From Bradyrhizobium retamae (GTDB taxonomy: Bacteria > Pseudomonadota > Alphaproteobacteria > Rhizobiales > Xanthobacteraceae), in assembly GCF_001440415.1 (NCBI RefSeq), contig NZ_LLYA01000035.1, positions 122,079 to 186,078 on the forward strand: a DNA stretch of 64,000 nucleotides. The letters run 5' to 3'. The notes beneath the pieces were generated by a model. That model did no database searches. It was not told the origin of the DNA and saw only the letters and a program-made list of their open reading frames with translations. Positions 41,449 through 50,711 of this stretch are shown piece after piece. The number at the start of each line of letters is the position of its first letter. The stretch's first letter is position 1. Made by a program: the position numbers and the translations under genes.

Positions 41449-43068
41449 ATGCCAGCAGATAACCTGATCAACGCGCCCGAATTCACCGTCTCGGAACTGT
41501 CCTCCGCGCTGAAGCGGACGGTCGAGGACCGCTTTGGCCATGTCCGCGTGCGCGGCGAAATCTCCGGCTTCCGCGGGCCGCACTCCTCCGGCCATTGCTA
41601 TTTTGCGCTGAAGGACGAGAGCGCCAAGATCGAGGCGGTGATCTGGAAGTTCGCCCACGCCCGGATGCGGTTCAAGCCGCAGGAAGGGCTCGAGGTCATC
41701 GCCACCGGCAAGCTCACGACTTATCCAAACTCCTCGAAATACCAGATCGTCATCGACTCGCTGGAGCCTGCCGGCATCGGCGCGCTGATGGCGCTGATGG
41801 AGGAGCGCAAGCGGAAGCTGGCCGCCGAAGGCCTGTTCGACGAGGCGCGCAAGCAATTGCTGCCGTGGCTGCCGGAAGTGATCGGGGTCGTCACCTCGCC
41901 GACGGGCGCGGTTATCAGAGACATCCTGCATCGGCTGCACGACCGTTTTCCCCGCCGAGTGCTGGTGTGGCCGGTGAAGGTGCAGGGCGAAGGCTCGGCC
42001 GAGCAGGTTGCGGCGGCCATCCGCGGCTTCAACGCGCTACCCGAGACCGGACGAATCCCGCGGCCCGATCTCCTGATCGTTGCGCGCGGCGGCGGCTCCC
42101 TGGAGGATCTGTGGTCGTTCAACGAGGAGATCGTGGTTCGCGCTGCCGCCGACAGCACGATCCCGCTGATCTCGGCCGTCGGCCACGAGACCGACATCAC
42201 GCTGATCGATTTCGCCGCCGACAAGCGCGCGCCGACGCCGACGGCGGCGGCCGAAATGGCCGTTCCCGTGCGCAGCGAGTTGTTCGCCGAGGTGGAAAGC
42301 CTGGCGCGCCGCACCATGGTGTGCTGGCAGCGTGGCCAGGAGAGCCGCCGCAACGAATTGCGCGCCACCGCCCGCGCGCTGCCGAGTTTGAGCGAACTGC
42401 TCGCGATCCCCAGGCAGCGGCTGGATCACCTCGGCGCCGCCCTGCCCCGCGCATTGAAGGCCAATACGCACGCCCATCACCGCCGCTTTTCGCATCTCAG
42501 CGCCGGCCTGACGCTGAAGGTGCTGCGCGGCCAGGTCGCGCAGGCCAGCCATCGTCTTACGGTGTCGGGCGAGCGGATCAGGCTGTCCGCCCGCGCCCTG
42601 CTGCGCAACCGGCGCGACCGTTTTGCCGGGCTGGAGGTCAGGCTCAAGGCATCGAAACTCTCCAACGCCCAGGCGCAGCGCAATGCGATTGCGCGCGACC
42701 GCGAACGCACGCAACGGCTGGCCGAGCGTGCCCGCCGCGCGCTTGAGACCGCGATGCAGCGGCTCGACGCGCGGGTCGCCCATAGCGGGCAATTGCTGTC
42801 GGCACTGTCCTACCGCGGCGTGCTCGCACGCGGCTTTGCGCTGGTGCGCGACGAGCACGGCCACGCCGTCCATGCCGCCGCCGCGGTCGGGCCGAGCGCA
42901 CGTCTCTCAGTCGAATTCGCCGACGGCCGCGTGGGCGTCACCGCGGATGCGGACCGGCCGCAGCCGACGGCTCCGGCCCCAAGCGCGCCGAAGACGGCGC
43001 CGCGCGAGACGAAGCCCGCCGCGCCGAAGCGCGTGCCAAAGCCGGTCGATCAGGGAAGCCTGTTTTAG
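41449..43068 (+). CDS. xseA: Exodeoxyribonuclease VII large subunit
   Basis: The large subunit of the ExoVII nuclease, which degrades single-stranded DNA with XseB (not in this window). 539 residues. N-terminal OB-fold ([40 protein letters not shown]) and catalytic core ([64 protein letters not shown]), then coiled coils and a Pro/Ala/Lys-rich extension. It starts [14 protein letters not shown] at 41449. Its stop overlaps by 4 bp the convergent hydrolase gene's stop. Confidence 0.95.
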   Translation: MPADNLINAPEFTVSELSSALKRTVEDRFGHVRVRGEISGFRGPHSSGHCYFALKDESAKIEAVIWKFAHARMRFKPQEGLEVIATGKLTTYPNSSKYQIVIDSLEPAGIGALMALMEERKRKLAAEGLFDEARKQLLPWLPEVIGVVTSPTGAVIRDILHRLHDRFPRRVLVWPVKVQGEGSAEQVAAAIRGFNALPETGRIPRPDLLIVARGGGSLEDLWSFNEEIVVRAAADSTIPLISAVGHETDITLIDFAADKRAPTPTAAAEMAVPVRSELFAEVESLARRTMVCWQRGQESRRNELRATARALPSLSELLAIPRQRLDHLGAALPRALKANTHAHHRRFSHLSAGLTLKVLRGQVAQASHRLTVSGERIRLSARALLRNRRDRFAGLEVRLKASKLSNAQAQRNAIARDRERTQRLAERARRALETAMQRLDARVAHSGQLLSALSYRGVLARGFALVRDEHGHAVHAAAAVGPSARLSVEFADGRVGVTADADRPQPTAPAPSAPKTAPRETKPAAPKRVPKPVDQGSLF

Positions 43069-43898
43069 CGCGCCAGCCACTCCGTGACGCGCTGTTGCGC
43101 ATCCTTGCGCGCATCCGCGTCGGTGCCGATATGGCCGTGTTCGGGCAATGCCGCGTCGGCGCCCGCGATCGCTCGCAGCGGAAGGTTGGCGCGGTCGAAA
43201 TCGTGCGCCGCCCCGGGATAGACCACGATTCGCGCCAGCGCGCTGCGGCCGCGGGCACCCTCCACCATCTGACGGCAGGCCGACGGCGAACTGATGTCGT
43301 CCTTCGCGCCAATCAACAGCAGCGTCGGCACCCGCGTGCTCCAGCCGAGGCCGGAGGAGATCCGGCAGTCCGGATAGAACGCGATGGCCGAGCGGAAATC
43401 CGGGTCAATCCCGCGCGAAGATGATTGCGGGCGTACCGCCCACAGCACCGCGCTGGCGCCGTTGGCCCATCCAAACAGGCTGATGCGGTCACGCGCGACC
43501 CAGGGCTGCTGCAACAGCCATTGCCGCGACGCGTTGACATCGGCCACCCGCTCGCGGCGGTCAAGCACGCGGCGCTCCTTGGCGCGGCATTGCGGGTCGA
43601 GCTCGCGCGAACCGTAACTGTCCGGCAACAGCACGGCATGGCCGGACTTCAGGAGCTGTTCCGCCCAGTCACGGTAGCGCGGCAGCACCGGCTCGGATTG
43701 CCCGCTCAATCCGCCGCAGCCATGCAGCGCTATTACCGTGGGAAATGGGCCGTCGCCATCAGGCTTATAGAGCTGCGCGTGCAGGGTCAGTCCGGTCGCC
43801 GGGATATCGACCTGGCGCGGGGCCGGCAACGGCGCGGCGCCGGCCGTGGAAGCCGCAGCAAGGAGCGTCAGGAATAGCGTTGCTGACAACAGGCGCAT
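43065..43898 (-). CDS. Secreted dienelactone-hydrolase-like protein lacking the catalytic nucleophile
   Basis: A 277-residue exported alpha/beta hydrolase-fold protein (signal peptide [20 protein letters not shown]). It resembles the dienelactone hydrolase family: [10 protein letters not shown] oxyanion loop, [12 protein letters not shown], nucleophile elbow, acid in GAKDDISSP and histidine in [10 protein letters not shown]. But the elbow reads GWANGA, with alanine at residue 145 where a serine or cysteine nucleophile (G-x-S/C-x-G) is expected. Acid and base are kept. It may be a binding protein or pseudoenzyme; a sequencing error is a simple alternative. Confidence 0.85.
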   Translation of the reverse strand: MRLLSATLFLTLLAAASTAGAAPLPAPRQVDIPATGLTLHAQLYKPDGDGPFPTVIALHGCGGLSGQSEPVLPRYRDWAEQLLKSGHAVLLPDSYGSRELDPQCRAKERRVLDRRERVADVNASRQWLLQQPWVARDRISLFGWANGASAVLWAVRPQSSSRGIDPDFRSAIAFYPDCRISSGLGWSTRVPTLLLIGAKDDISSPSACRQMVEGARGRSALARIVVYPGAAHDFDRANLPLRAIAGADAALPEHGHIGTDADARKDAQQRVTEWLAR

Positions 43899-44045
43899 CG
43901 GTCTCTGTCGGATCGGTATGACGCTGCGGTAACGATGAAATTCACGCTATCATGCAGGGGACGCAAAATCATCACAAGTAGGTCAGTTTGCGGGGCGGAC
44001 AGTACGACCTATTTATGATAGATCGAATCCGGAGAATACACTTAA

Positions 44046-44065
44046 GGCCGGCCCGCGCGCCGGCC
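44046..44065 (+). promoter_or_regulatory. Hairpin in the leader of the DUF2093 gene
   Basis: A 7-bp perfect GC stem (GGCCGGC, six-base loop, GCCGGCC) ends 17 bp before the proposed GTG start and close to its ribosome site. It could modulate translation or end upstream transcripts. Confidence 0.35.
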
Positions 44066-44082
44066 CATCGGAGAGTTTGGCG

Positions 44083-44310
44083 GTGCTCAATAAATTCGGC
44101 CCCTCGGGCCATGGCGAAGCGCAGGTGCAATATCTGGACGGCGATTTCCGTGTGATCTCGCCCGGAACCTATGTGCGCTGCGCCGTCACCGACGTGCGGA
44201 TTCCGCTCGACGAATTGAAGTACTGGAGCGTCGATCTGCAGGAGGCCTATTCGGTTCCGGGCGCCGTGCTGCAGCGGCACTTTCCCGGCGCGCTGAAGAC
44301 GCAGGGTTAA
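44083..44310 (+). CDS. DUF2093-family small protein
   Basis: A 75-residue protein of the DUF2093 family known from alphaproteobacteria; function unknown. Core YLDGDFRVISPGTYVRCAVT and IPLDELKYWSVDLQEAY are family-like. I start at the GTG at 44083, seven bases after GGAGAG; a TTG at 44077 would sit only one base from that site. It stands alone and converges with lpxK, 18 bp away. No membrane segment or signal, so probably cytoplasmic. Confidence 0.8.
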   Translation: MLNKFGPSGHGEAQVQYLDGDFRVISPGTYVRCAVTDVRIPLDELKYWSVDLQEAYSVPGAVLQRHFPGALKTQG

Positions 44311-44328
44311 GATCGCTTCGGGCTACGA

Positions 44329-45321
44329 TTATTTCCTCTCGCGCGCCTTGAATAGCCGGTCGGCGACGAATTTTTGCAGGCGCGCAGGATCATCGAACTC
44401 TAGCGTTACCGCGAACGGCACGATGTGTCGCCGATCGCGCAGCCGCGCCAGATCCTTTTCCGTCGTCACCAATGTCAGCCCGTCGCGCCGAGCCTCGGTA
44501 ATCAAGCCTTCGATCTCGGTCTGTGAATACGGGTGATGGTCGGCGAAAGCCTGCTGCCTGACGACATTGATGCCGCTTGAGCGCAGCGTGTTGAAGAATC
44601 GGACGGGATCGCCGATGCCGGCAAATGCCAGCACGCGCTTGCCCCGAAGCGCGGCGACCGGCGCGTCATCCGGCTTCAGATGCGCGTGCAGTACCGGCTT
44701 GCCCTGTGCGGCAATCTCGGCGGCCACCGGCTCGGCAGCGGTGCCGTCGCCGACAATGATCAGCGCGTCGGTGCGCGCCAGTTGCGGCCGCAGCGGCGCG
44801 CGCAGCGGTCCGGCGGGAAATACCTTCCCGTTGCCAAGTCCGCGTTCGCTGTCGATCACGATCAGGGAGGCGTCCTTGATGATCGACGGATTCTGGAAAC
44901 CGTCGTCCATCAGGATCACGGTCGCGCCTTGCGAGCGCGCCAGCGGCACGCCGTCGGCGCGCTTGCGCGACACCACGACCGGCAGATGGCCTGCAAGCAT
45001 CAGCGGTTCGTCGCCGACATCGGCCGCCGCATGCCGCTCAGGATCGACCCGGACCGGCCCGCGCAATTCACCGCCATAGCCGCGGCTCAGCACGACCGGC
45101 GTCTCGCCGAGGTTGCGCATGAGCTTCGCCAGCGCCAGCACGGTCGGCGTCTTGCCGGCGCCGCCGACGTGGTAATTGCCGACGCAGAGCACTGGAATGC
45201 CGGCATTCAACCCCTTGCGCTGCAGGCGCTGTGCAGCGATGGCGCCATAGAGCGCGGCGAGCGGTTTCAACAGATGCGAGTTGAGCGAGGACGGGCCGTG
45301 CCAGAAGCCCGGCTCACGCAT
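44329..45321 (-). CDS. lpxK: Tetraacyldisaccharide 4'-kinase
   Basis: Phosphorylates the lipid A precursor at the 4' position in the inner membrane. 330 residues: an N-terminal membrane helix, P-loop GNYHVGGAGKTPT (48-60), SRGYGGE, the DDGFQ sequence (LMDDGFQNPSI) and KVFPAGPLRAP. Its ATG overlaps the waaA stop by 8 bp, so translation is coupled. Bradyrhizobium-type lipid A is known to lack phosphates, so the retention of LpxK shows that the phosphate is added first and removed or replaced later (inference). Confidence 0.95.
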   Translation of the reverse strand: MREPGFWHGPSSLNSHLLKPLAALYGAIAAQRLQRKGLNAGIPVLCVGNYHVGGAGKTPTVLALAKLMRNLGETPVVLSRGYGGELRGPVRVDPERHAAADVGDEPLMLAGHLPVVVSRKRADGVPLARSQGATVILMDDGFQNPSIIKDASLIVIDSERGLGNGKVFPAGPLRAPLRPQLARTDALIIVGDGTAAEPVAAEIAAQGKPVLHAHLKPDDAPVAALRGKRVLAFAGIGDPVRFFNTLRSSGINVVRQQAFADHHPYSQTEIEGLITEARRDGLTLVTTEKDLARLRDRRHIVPFAVTLEFDDPARLQKFVADRLFKARERK

Positions 45322-46618
45322 TGCCGGTTCCCATCTCGATCCGCACCTGCAGCAGATACGGCTCGAGCGCAGAGAGCGTTCGCTCCAGCGCGCCGCCGAG
45401 CTGACCGACCACGCGCTCGGATGCGGTGAGCACGGCTTCGCGCGCCCTGGGATCGGCGAGCATCTGCCCGAACTGCTTGACCAGCGCTTCCTGCGTATCG
45501 GCCCGCCGCGCGCCGCCTGCGGAATCGAGGGCTTCGTAGACGTCGGTGAAGTTGAAGACGTGAGGGCCGTGGACGATCGAGGCGCCGAGCTTGATCGCCT
45601 CGATCGGATTCTGCCCGCCATGCTCGACCAGCGATCCGCCCATGAATACGATCGGCGCCAGCCTGTAGAAAAGTCCGAGTTCGCCCATGGTGTCGGCGAC
45701 ATAGATGTCGGTCGTGGCGGTGGGCAAGTCCTCATGCGAGCGCAAGGTCGGATTGAGGCCCGAAGCGGAGATCATCCGCGCGATGGCCTCGCCGCGATCG
45801 GGGTGTCGCGGCACGATCACCGTCAGCAGCCCCGGGAAGAATCCGGCGAGCGTCCGGTGGGTTGCCGTCACGATTTCTTCTTCGCCCGGATGCGTGGAGG
45901 CCGCGACCACCACCGGCCGGCCGCGCGTCATCGACATCAGCATATCCAGCTTGTTGGCGTCAGCCGGCGGTGCGGGAACGTCGAGCTTGAGATTTCCCGT
46001 GACCATGACGTTGCGGCTGCCCAGCGCGGCAAACCGATCCGCATCGGTCTGCGACTGCGCCAGGCAGATGTCGAACTTGTCGAGGAGCGCCGAAATGGTG
46101 CCGGCAACCCGGCGCCAGCGCGGAAACGAGCGCTGCGACATCCGTCCATTGATCAGCACCATCGGCAGCCGCCGCGCGGCACTCGACAGGATCAGATTCG
46201 GCCACAGATCGGACTCGATGAACAGCGCCAGCGACGGACGCCAATGATCGAGGAATCGCGCGACGTAGCGCGGCGAGTCATAGGGAACATATTGATGGAT
46301 GACGTCCCGGGGGAACCGCTTGGCGACGATCGCAGCCGAAGTCACGGTGCCCGACGTCAGGAGGATGCGCAGGTCCAAGGCCCGCAGCCGCTCGATCAGC
46401 GCAGCCGCCGCCAGCACTTCGCCGACGCTGGCGCCGTGAATCCACACCAGAGGCCCTGCGGGGCGAACATCGGCGCTCATGCCGCGGCGTTCGCCTACCC
46501 GCGCCGGGTCTTCCTTGCCGAGCTTCAAGCGCCGGTTGATGACGGCAGGCGACAACGGCACCATCACGGAGGACAGTTTCCGGTAGACGCGCAACGTCAT
46601 CGGCAGTGGATCAGCCAA
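45314..46618 (-). CDS. waaA: 3-deoxy-D-manno-octulosonic acid transferase
   Basis: Adds Kdo from CMP-Kdo to lipid IVA at the cytoplasmic face of the inner membrane. 434 residues, GT30 family. N-terminal membrane anchor region, catalytic glutamate in the IHGASVGEVLAA block, IESDLWPNLI, INGRMSQRSFPRW, ASTHPGEEE and the sugar-nucleotide site (FMGGSLVEHGGQNPIEA). Overlaps by 8 bp both lpxK downstream and the acyltransferase gene upstream. Also called kdtA. Confidence 0.95.
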   Translation of the reverse strand: MADPLPMTLRVYRKLSSVMVPLSPAVINRRLKLGKEDPARVGERRGMSADVRPAGPLVWIHGASVGEVLAAAALIERLRALDLRILLTSGTVTSAAIVAKRFPRDVIHQYVPYDSPRYVARFLDHWRPSLALFIESDLWPNLILSSAARRLPMVLINGRMSQRSFPRWRRVAGTISALLDKFDICLAQSQTDADRFAALGSRNVMVTGNLKLDVPAPPADANKLDMLMSMTRGRPVVVAASTHPGEEEIVTATHRTLAGFFPGLLTVIVPRHPDRGEAIARMISASGLNPTLRSHEDLPTATTDIYVADTMGELGLFYRLAPIVFMGGSLVEHGGQNPIEAIKLGASIVHGPHVFNFTDVYEALDSAGGARRADTQEALVKQFGQMLADPRAREAVLTASERVVGQLGGALERTLSALEPYLLQVRIEMGTGNA

Positions 46619-47324
46619 GAGCTGCCTCCGGACGCCCGACAGCCGCGTAGGCGCGTCGAGTCGCTTCGTTCAGCAAAGCTTCTACCTGAAGGCGCAGCTT
46701 TTCCATAGTCTCGGAGTCGGCGTCCGGCGGCACGTATATATGTTCAATGCCTACCACGGCGCCGCGCCCGAATGGCAAATTGATGGTGGTGGAGTCCCAG
46801 TTTTTCAACCGGATGAACCGGCTGGTCACCATCGCAAAGGGCATGATCGGCCGGCCAGACTCCCGCGCCAGCATGATGATGCCAAGCCCGACCACCCGCG
46901 CGCGCTTCGGCACGTCGGCGGTGGTAGCGACATTCCATTTGTCTTCCAGCGCCTGCAGCATCTCGCGGAACGCACCGACGCCGCCCTTGCGGTGGAAGGC
47001 GCCACTATGATCGCCGGAGCCCCTGATGGTTCCGATGCCGAGCCGCTCGGCGGCGATGGCGTTGAACTCGCCGTCGCGGTGTCGCGAGATCAGGACCTTG
47101 GCGCGGTGGCTCTCTTTGGTCTTGATGAACGGCGTCATGAAATGCTGGCCGTGCCAGAACGCGAAGATCGCCGGCATCTCCGGCTCGACGATGCCGTAGA
47201 TGTTGGCAGGGTCGTAGCTGAAGCGGTTGGTCAGCCAGACCAGCCGCAGATATTCGGCCGCGAGCACACCCAGCGCGCGCTGAACCCAGGTGCTGCGCAG
47301 CAAATCGCGAAGGAGACGTTTCAA
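46611..47324 (-). CDS. Lysophospholipid-acyltransferase-like protein (DUF374)
   Basis: A 237-residue DUF374 protein related to LPLAT acyltransferases. N-terminal hydrophobic stretch, then AFWHGQHFMTPF (the H-x4 acyltransferase position) and SRHRDGEFNA, GTIRGSGDHSGAFHRKGG and TTADVPKRARVVGLGIIMLARESGRPIMPFAM. It lies directly upstream of waaA (8 bp overlap) and probably acylates a lipid A or phospholipid intermediate, substrate unknown. The start appears to be a TTG overlapping the DUF4170 stop (TTGA), with no clear ribosome site, indicating translational coupling. Confidence 0.88.
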   Translation of the reverse strand: MKRLLRDLLRSTWVQRALGVLAAEYLRLVWLTNRFSYDPANIYGIVEPEMPAIFAFWHGQHFMTPFIKTKESHRAKVLISRHRDGEFNAIAAERLGIGTIRGSGDHSGAFHRKGGVGAFREMLQALEDKWNVATTADVPKRARVVGLGIIMLARESGRPIMPFAMVTSRFIRLKNWDSTTINLPFGRGAVVGIEHIYVPPDADSETMEKLRLQVEALLNEATRRAYAAVGRPEAALG

Positions 47325-47569
47325 CTGGAGGACTTCGCGTCTTGACCTGGGTCGAGCAGCCGGTGGAGGTGAACCACGAAGTAGCGCATGTGGGCGTTGT
47401 CCACGGTCTGCTGCGCCTTCGCCTTCCAGGCCGCGTGAGCGGATGCGTAATTGGGGTAGACGCCGACGATGTCGACCTGGTCGAGGTCCTTGAATGTGGT
47501 GTGTTCGAGATCGGTCAACTCGCCGCCGATGACGAGATGCAGCAATTGCTGCGGGGCACTATCTGGCAT
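47321..47569 (-). CDS. DUF4170-family protein
   Basis: An 82-residue small soluble protein of a family found next to LPS genes in Rhizobiales. Sequence core: HLVIGGELTDLEHTTFKDLDQVDIVGVYPNYASAHAAWKAKA and MRYFVVHLHRLLDP. Function unknown; its fixed place upstream of DUF374 and waaA suggests a regulatory or accessory role in lipid A/Kdo assembly (inference). Starts at ATG 47569. Confidence 0.85.
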   Translation of the reverse strand: MPDSAPQQLLHLVIGGELTDLEHTTFKDLDQVDIVGVYPNYASAHAAWKAKAQQTVDNAHMRYFVVHLHRLLDPGQDAKSSS

Positions 47570-47662
47570 GTTGGTCTTTCCTAACGAGGTGCCCGGCGAG
47601 CAAGATCGACAATGTGAATCGCGGTATGAACGGGATGATTTGTGGCGCGGATTTCGACCGAT

Positions 47663-48472
47663 TCAGGGCAACCGACGATCCCGGAAATGCTCGACAATGC
47701 GCGCATGCCGATCGTGTCCCGCCGCCACAAGCACCCCGTGCACCACCTCCCGGCGATTATACTCAATCGCATCCCCCGAGAGCGCGGTCATTCTACCATT
47801 CGCTTCCTGCACGATCAAATTCGCCGCGGCAAGATCCCAATCGCGGCTCTGGCCGCCTGCAAAAGCGGCATCGAGACTGCCATCGGCGACCCGGCACAGC
47901 CGCAGCGCCAGCGATCCGATTCGCGGATGCAGCGTGATGTCGTCCGGTGACGAACTCAGCCGCTGCACCAGCGGTTTTGGGCCGGCCATGCGGGAAAAAT
48001 CGAGCTCCGTTCCTGCGGATGCACGGACCCGCTTTTCGTTCAGCATGGTGCCCTTGCCGCGCATTGCGAAAAAGAATTCGTCGCTGGCGGGCGCGAACAC
48101 CGCCGCAAGTACCGGGGTTGAACCCGAAACCAGCGCCACGCTCACGCACCAGTCCTCACGATGCGCGAGATAGGCGCGGGTGCCGTCGATCGGATCGACG
48201 ATCCAGACCAGTTCCTTGCCGAGCCGCGTGTCGTCATCGACGCTTTCCTCGGACAGCCAGCCATATTCCGGCGTCGCCGCGCGCAGCCGCCGTTCGACGA
48301 GGTCGTTGACGGCGATATCGGCCTCGGAAACCGGCGAGGAAGCGCCCTTGGTCCAGTTCTTCAACTCGGTGCGAAACAGCGACAGTGCCAGCGCGCCGGC
48401 CTCGCGCACGGTGTTCTTCAGCAGCGCGGCATCGCGCGCCCAGATCCGGTCGGCGGTATCAGCGTCCGCCAA
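47663..48472 (-). CDS. Inositol monophosphatase-family phosphatase (CysQ-like)
   Basis: A 269-residue Mg-dependent phosphatase of the IMPase/FBPase superfamily, probably a 3'(2'),5'-bisphosphate nucleotidase (CysQ) acting on PAP or a related sugar phosphatase. Metal site WIVDPIDGTRAYLAHREDW, upstream glutamate WLSEESVDDD and C-terminal SRDWDLAAANLIVQEANG are intact. The start appears to be TTG at 48472, 14 bp inside the end of pmbA. No better start is visible. Which substrate it uses cannot be decided by eye. Confidence 0.88.
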   Translation of the reverse strand: MADADTADRIWARDAALLKNTVREAGALALSLFRTELKNWTKGASSPVSEADIAVNDLVERRLRAATPEYGWLSEESVDDDTRLGKELVWIVDPIDGTRAYLAHREDWCVSVALVSGSTPVLAAVFAPASDEFFFAMRGKGTMLNEKRVRASAGTELDFSRMAGPKPLVQRLSSSPDDITLHPRIGSLALRLCRVADGSLDAAFAGGQSRDWDLAAANLIVQEANGRMTALSGDAIEYNRREVVHGVLVAAGHDRHARIVEHFRDRRLP

Positions 48473-49877
48473 GCGTCAGGCCCTCGATGCGCAGCGTCGG
48501 CGCGTTGACGCCGTAGCGGAATTCCAGGTCGTTGGCGGGAACGAGCGACTTGAACATTGCCAGGAGGTGGCCGGCGATCGTCACCTCGCTGACGGGATAA
48601 GTGATCTCGCCGTTCTCGATCCAGAAACCGGAGGCGCCGCGGCTGTAATCGCCGGTCACGCCGTTGACACCGGAGCCGATCAGGTCGGTGACGTAAAAGC
48701 CCTGCTTGATGTCGGAGATCAGTTCCTTCGGCGTCATCGCGCCGGGTTCGAGATGCAGATTGTACGACCCCGGCGACGGCGACGACGACACGCCGCGATG
48801 GGCATGTCCGGTCGTGACCATCCCGAGCTCGCGCGCGGTGGCGCAGTCCAGCAGCCAGGTGGTCAGCACGCCCTCATCGATGAGCGCGAGCTTCTTCACT
48901 CTGACGCCCTCGGCGTCAAAAGTCTGCGAGCGCAGGCCGCGCACGCGCAAGGGGTCGTCGATGATGCGGATGTTCTTCGAAAACAACTGCTCGCCAAGCT
49001 TGTCCTTGAGGAAGCTGGTCTTGCGCGCAATCGAAGCGCCGTTGATGGCGCCGACGAGATGACCGACCAGCGACCCCGAGGCCCGGGGATCGTAGACGAC
49101 CGGCACCTTGCAGGTCTCGACCTTGCGCGGATTGGAGCGCGCCACGGTACGCTCGCCTGCCCTGCGGCCGACGCTCTCGGGAGCATCGAGGTCGGACGCA
49201 TGCGGGGCCGAGGTGAAGTCGTAATCGCGCTCCATGCTGGTGCCTTCGCCGGAGATCGCGGTCACCGAGATGCCGTGGCTAGAGCGCAAATATGAGCCGT
49301 GGAAGCCCGTCGAGGTCACCAGCACCATGCCGCCGATGCCGCTCGAGGCGGACGCGCCGCTCGACTTGGTCACGCCCTTGACTGCCAGAGCTGCGGCTTC
49401 CGCTTCGCAGGCACGCCGCTCCAGCTCGCTTGTGGTCGGAATATTGCGGTCGAGCAGATCGAGCTCGGCGAACTCGCGCGCTAGCAGCGAGGGATCGGCG
49501 AGGCCGACATATTTGTCGTCGGGCGCGACGCGGGCCATCGCGACCGCCCGCTCGGCTAGTTTGGCGACGCCGTCGCCGGAAATGTCGTTGGTCGAGACCA
49601 CCGCCTGGCGCTGGCCGACCAGCACGCGCAGCCCGACATCGTCGCCTTCGGAACGCTCGGATTCTTCGACCCGGCCATCGCGGACTTCGACGCCTTGCGA
49701 AACCCCGCGCACCGCGACCGCGTCGGCGGCATCCGCGCCCGCACGCTTGGCGGCCTCGACCAGCCGCTGCGCCAACGTCGAGAGCGCCGATTGATCGAAC
49801 AGGTCGGAAGTTGCGGAGGCCTTCGAAAGCGGCGAAGCCGTGGATGGTGAAGAGTTCACAAACAAAATCCCTGACAT
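48459..49877 (-). CDS. pmbA: TldD/PmbA-family protein, PmbA (TldE) subunit
   Basis: A 472-residue homologue of PmbA/TldE, the partner of the TldD metalloprotease that processes peptides such as microcins and degrades unfolded peptides. Seen: GVEVRDGRVEESERSEGDDVGLRVLVGQRQAVVSTND near the N-terminus and the SGVNGVTGDYSRGASGFWIENGEITYPVSEVTIAGHL C-terminal block. As expected for TldE, the HExxxH zinc motif of TldD is absent. First gene of a minus-strand cluster leading to cysQ-like, DUF4170, DUF374, waaA and lpxK. tldD is not in the window. Confidence 0.92.
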   Translation of the reverse strand: MSGILFVNSSPSTASPLSKASATSDLFDQSALSTLAQRLVEAAKRAGADAADAVAVRGVSQGVEVRDGRVEESERSEGDDVGLRVLVGQRQAVVSTNDISGDGVAKLAERAVAMARVAPDDKYVGLADPSLLAREFAELDLLDRNIPTTSELERRACEAEAAALAVKGVTKSSGASASSGIGGMVLVTSTGFHGSYLRSSHGISVTAISGEGTSMERDYDFTSAPHASDLDAPESVGRRAGERTVARSNPRKVETCKVPVVYDPRASGSLVGHLVGAINGASIARKTSFLKDKLGEQLFSKNIRIIDDPLRVRGLRSQTFDAEGVRVKKLALIDEGVLTTWLLDCATARELGMVTTGHAHRGVSSSPSPGSYNLHLEPGAMTPKELISDIKQGFYVTDLIGSGVNGVTGDYSRGASGFWIENGEITYPVSEVTIAGHLLAMFKSLVPANDLEFRYGVNAPTLRIEGLTLGGR

Positions 49878-49980
49878 TGAAGGGTTCGGACGCCGGCCGG
49901 CAAGGCCCTGAGATGTGCCCGATTCACAGGGATTTCAAGCATTTTGCGGCGCCAAATGCCAAACATTTTCGGCATCTGCG

Positions 49981-50023
49981 CAAGGTCTCGTCAATCATGT
50001 GAGCCAAGGTCTTGTCAATCATG
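49981..50023. repeat. Short tandem direct repeat upstream of pmbA
   Basis: CAAGGTCTCGTCAATCATG (49981-49999) recurs as CAAGGTCTTGTCAATCATG (50005-50023), 24 bp later with one mismatch. A weaker match follows at about 50084. It lies in the divergent gap between pmbA and the DUF6101 gene, where paired protein sites would be expected. Confidence 0.55.
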
Positions 50024-50123
50024 CTGGCGGGTGACTTCTCCTTAACCAGGCTTTTTAAGGCGAAACGGAAATTGCTCGGCTAAGGTCTCGCGTATCGACC
50101 GGGAACATAATCCCGGCGGGGAG

Positions 50124-50660
50124 ATGAGAGCCGTGGGGCGTCAAACAGCAATAAGCGGGATCAATCCCGCCGGGTCGAGCCGTTCATTGCGGCTCGACCC
50201 TCTTTCTCTGCCGCTCAGCTTCCATGCGCACGACACCCGTGCGGACGGCGGCGTGCGCAGGATTGAACTTCATCGCGAGCGCGTTGTGCTGCACCGTGCC
50301 GTCCAGGGCATGCGGATGGCGATCAACGTCCGCGTCAGCGATTTTCTCGGCGTCGCGCTGCGTGGTCTGGACGACGATGCACAGATGCTGGTGCTGGCGC
50401 ATCGCGACCCGTCTTTGAACATTCCCTTGTGCGTGAGCTCCGACGACGAGGAGATCGCCTCCGCCTGGCAGATGTGGAGCGACATCTTCGCGCTGCCGCT
50501 ATTGGCGGAAGATGATTACCGCGAACCGTCCGCCCGCCGCCGCCGCCACAATGCGGTCCGCGCCCGTCGCCCGAAATTCCTGGTGCGCCGCCGGCTCGGC
50601 AACTTGCTCAACACCGAGACCGTTCATCACGACGAGCGCGAGATCATCGCGCGAGATTAA
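50124..50660 (+). CDS. DUF6101-family protein
   Basis: A 178-residue protein matching the DUF6101 pattern that I associate with Bradyrhizobium and relatives. Structured first two thirds (PLSFHAHDTRADGGVRRIEL, VVLHRAVQGMRMAINVRVSDFLGVALRG, AWQMWSDIFALPLLAEDD) and an Arg-rich tail (RRRRHNAVRARRPKFLVRRR). No signal peptide or helix through the membrane. Function unknown. Single-gene unit starting at ATG 50124 (MRAVGRQTAI). Confidence 0.8.
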   Translation: MRAVGRQTAISGINPAGSSRSLRLDPLSLPLSFHAHDTRADGGVRRIELHRERVVLHRAVQGMRMAINVRVSDFLGVALRGLDDDAQMLVLAHRDPSLNIPLCVSSDDEEIASAWQMWSDIFALPLLAEDDYREPSARRRRHNAVRARRPKFLVRRRLGNLLNTETVHHDEREIIARD

Positions 50661-50711
50661 CCTCGTCATCGCTTCTGCACCTGCAGGATGAGTGAGGCGC
50701 TCCTCATCGCC

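Noticed and set aside
48459..49877. Calling this gene tldD
   Set aside because: The HExxxH zinc motif is absent, which marks the PmbA/TldE subunit.
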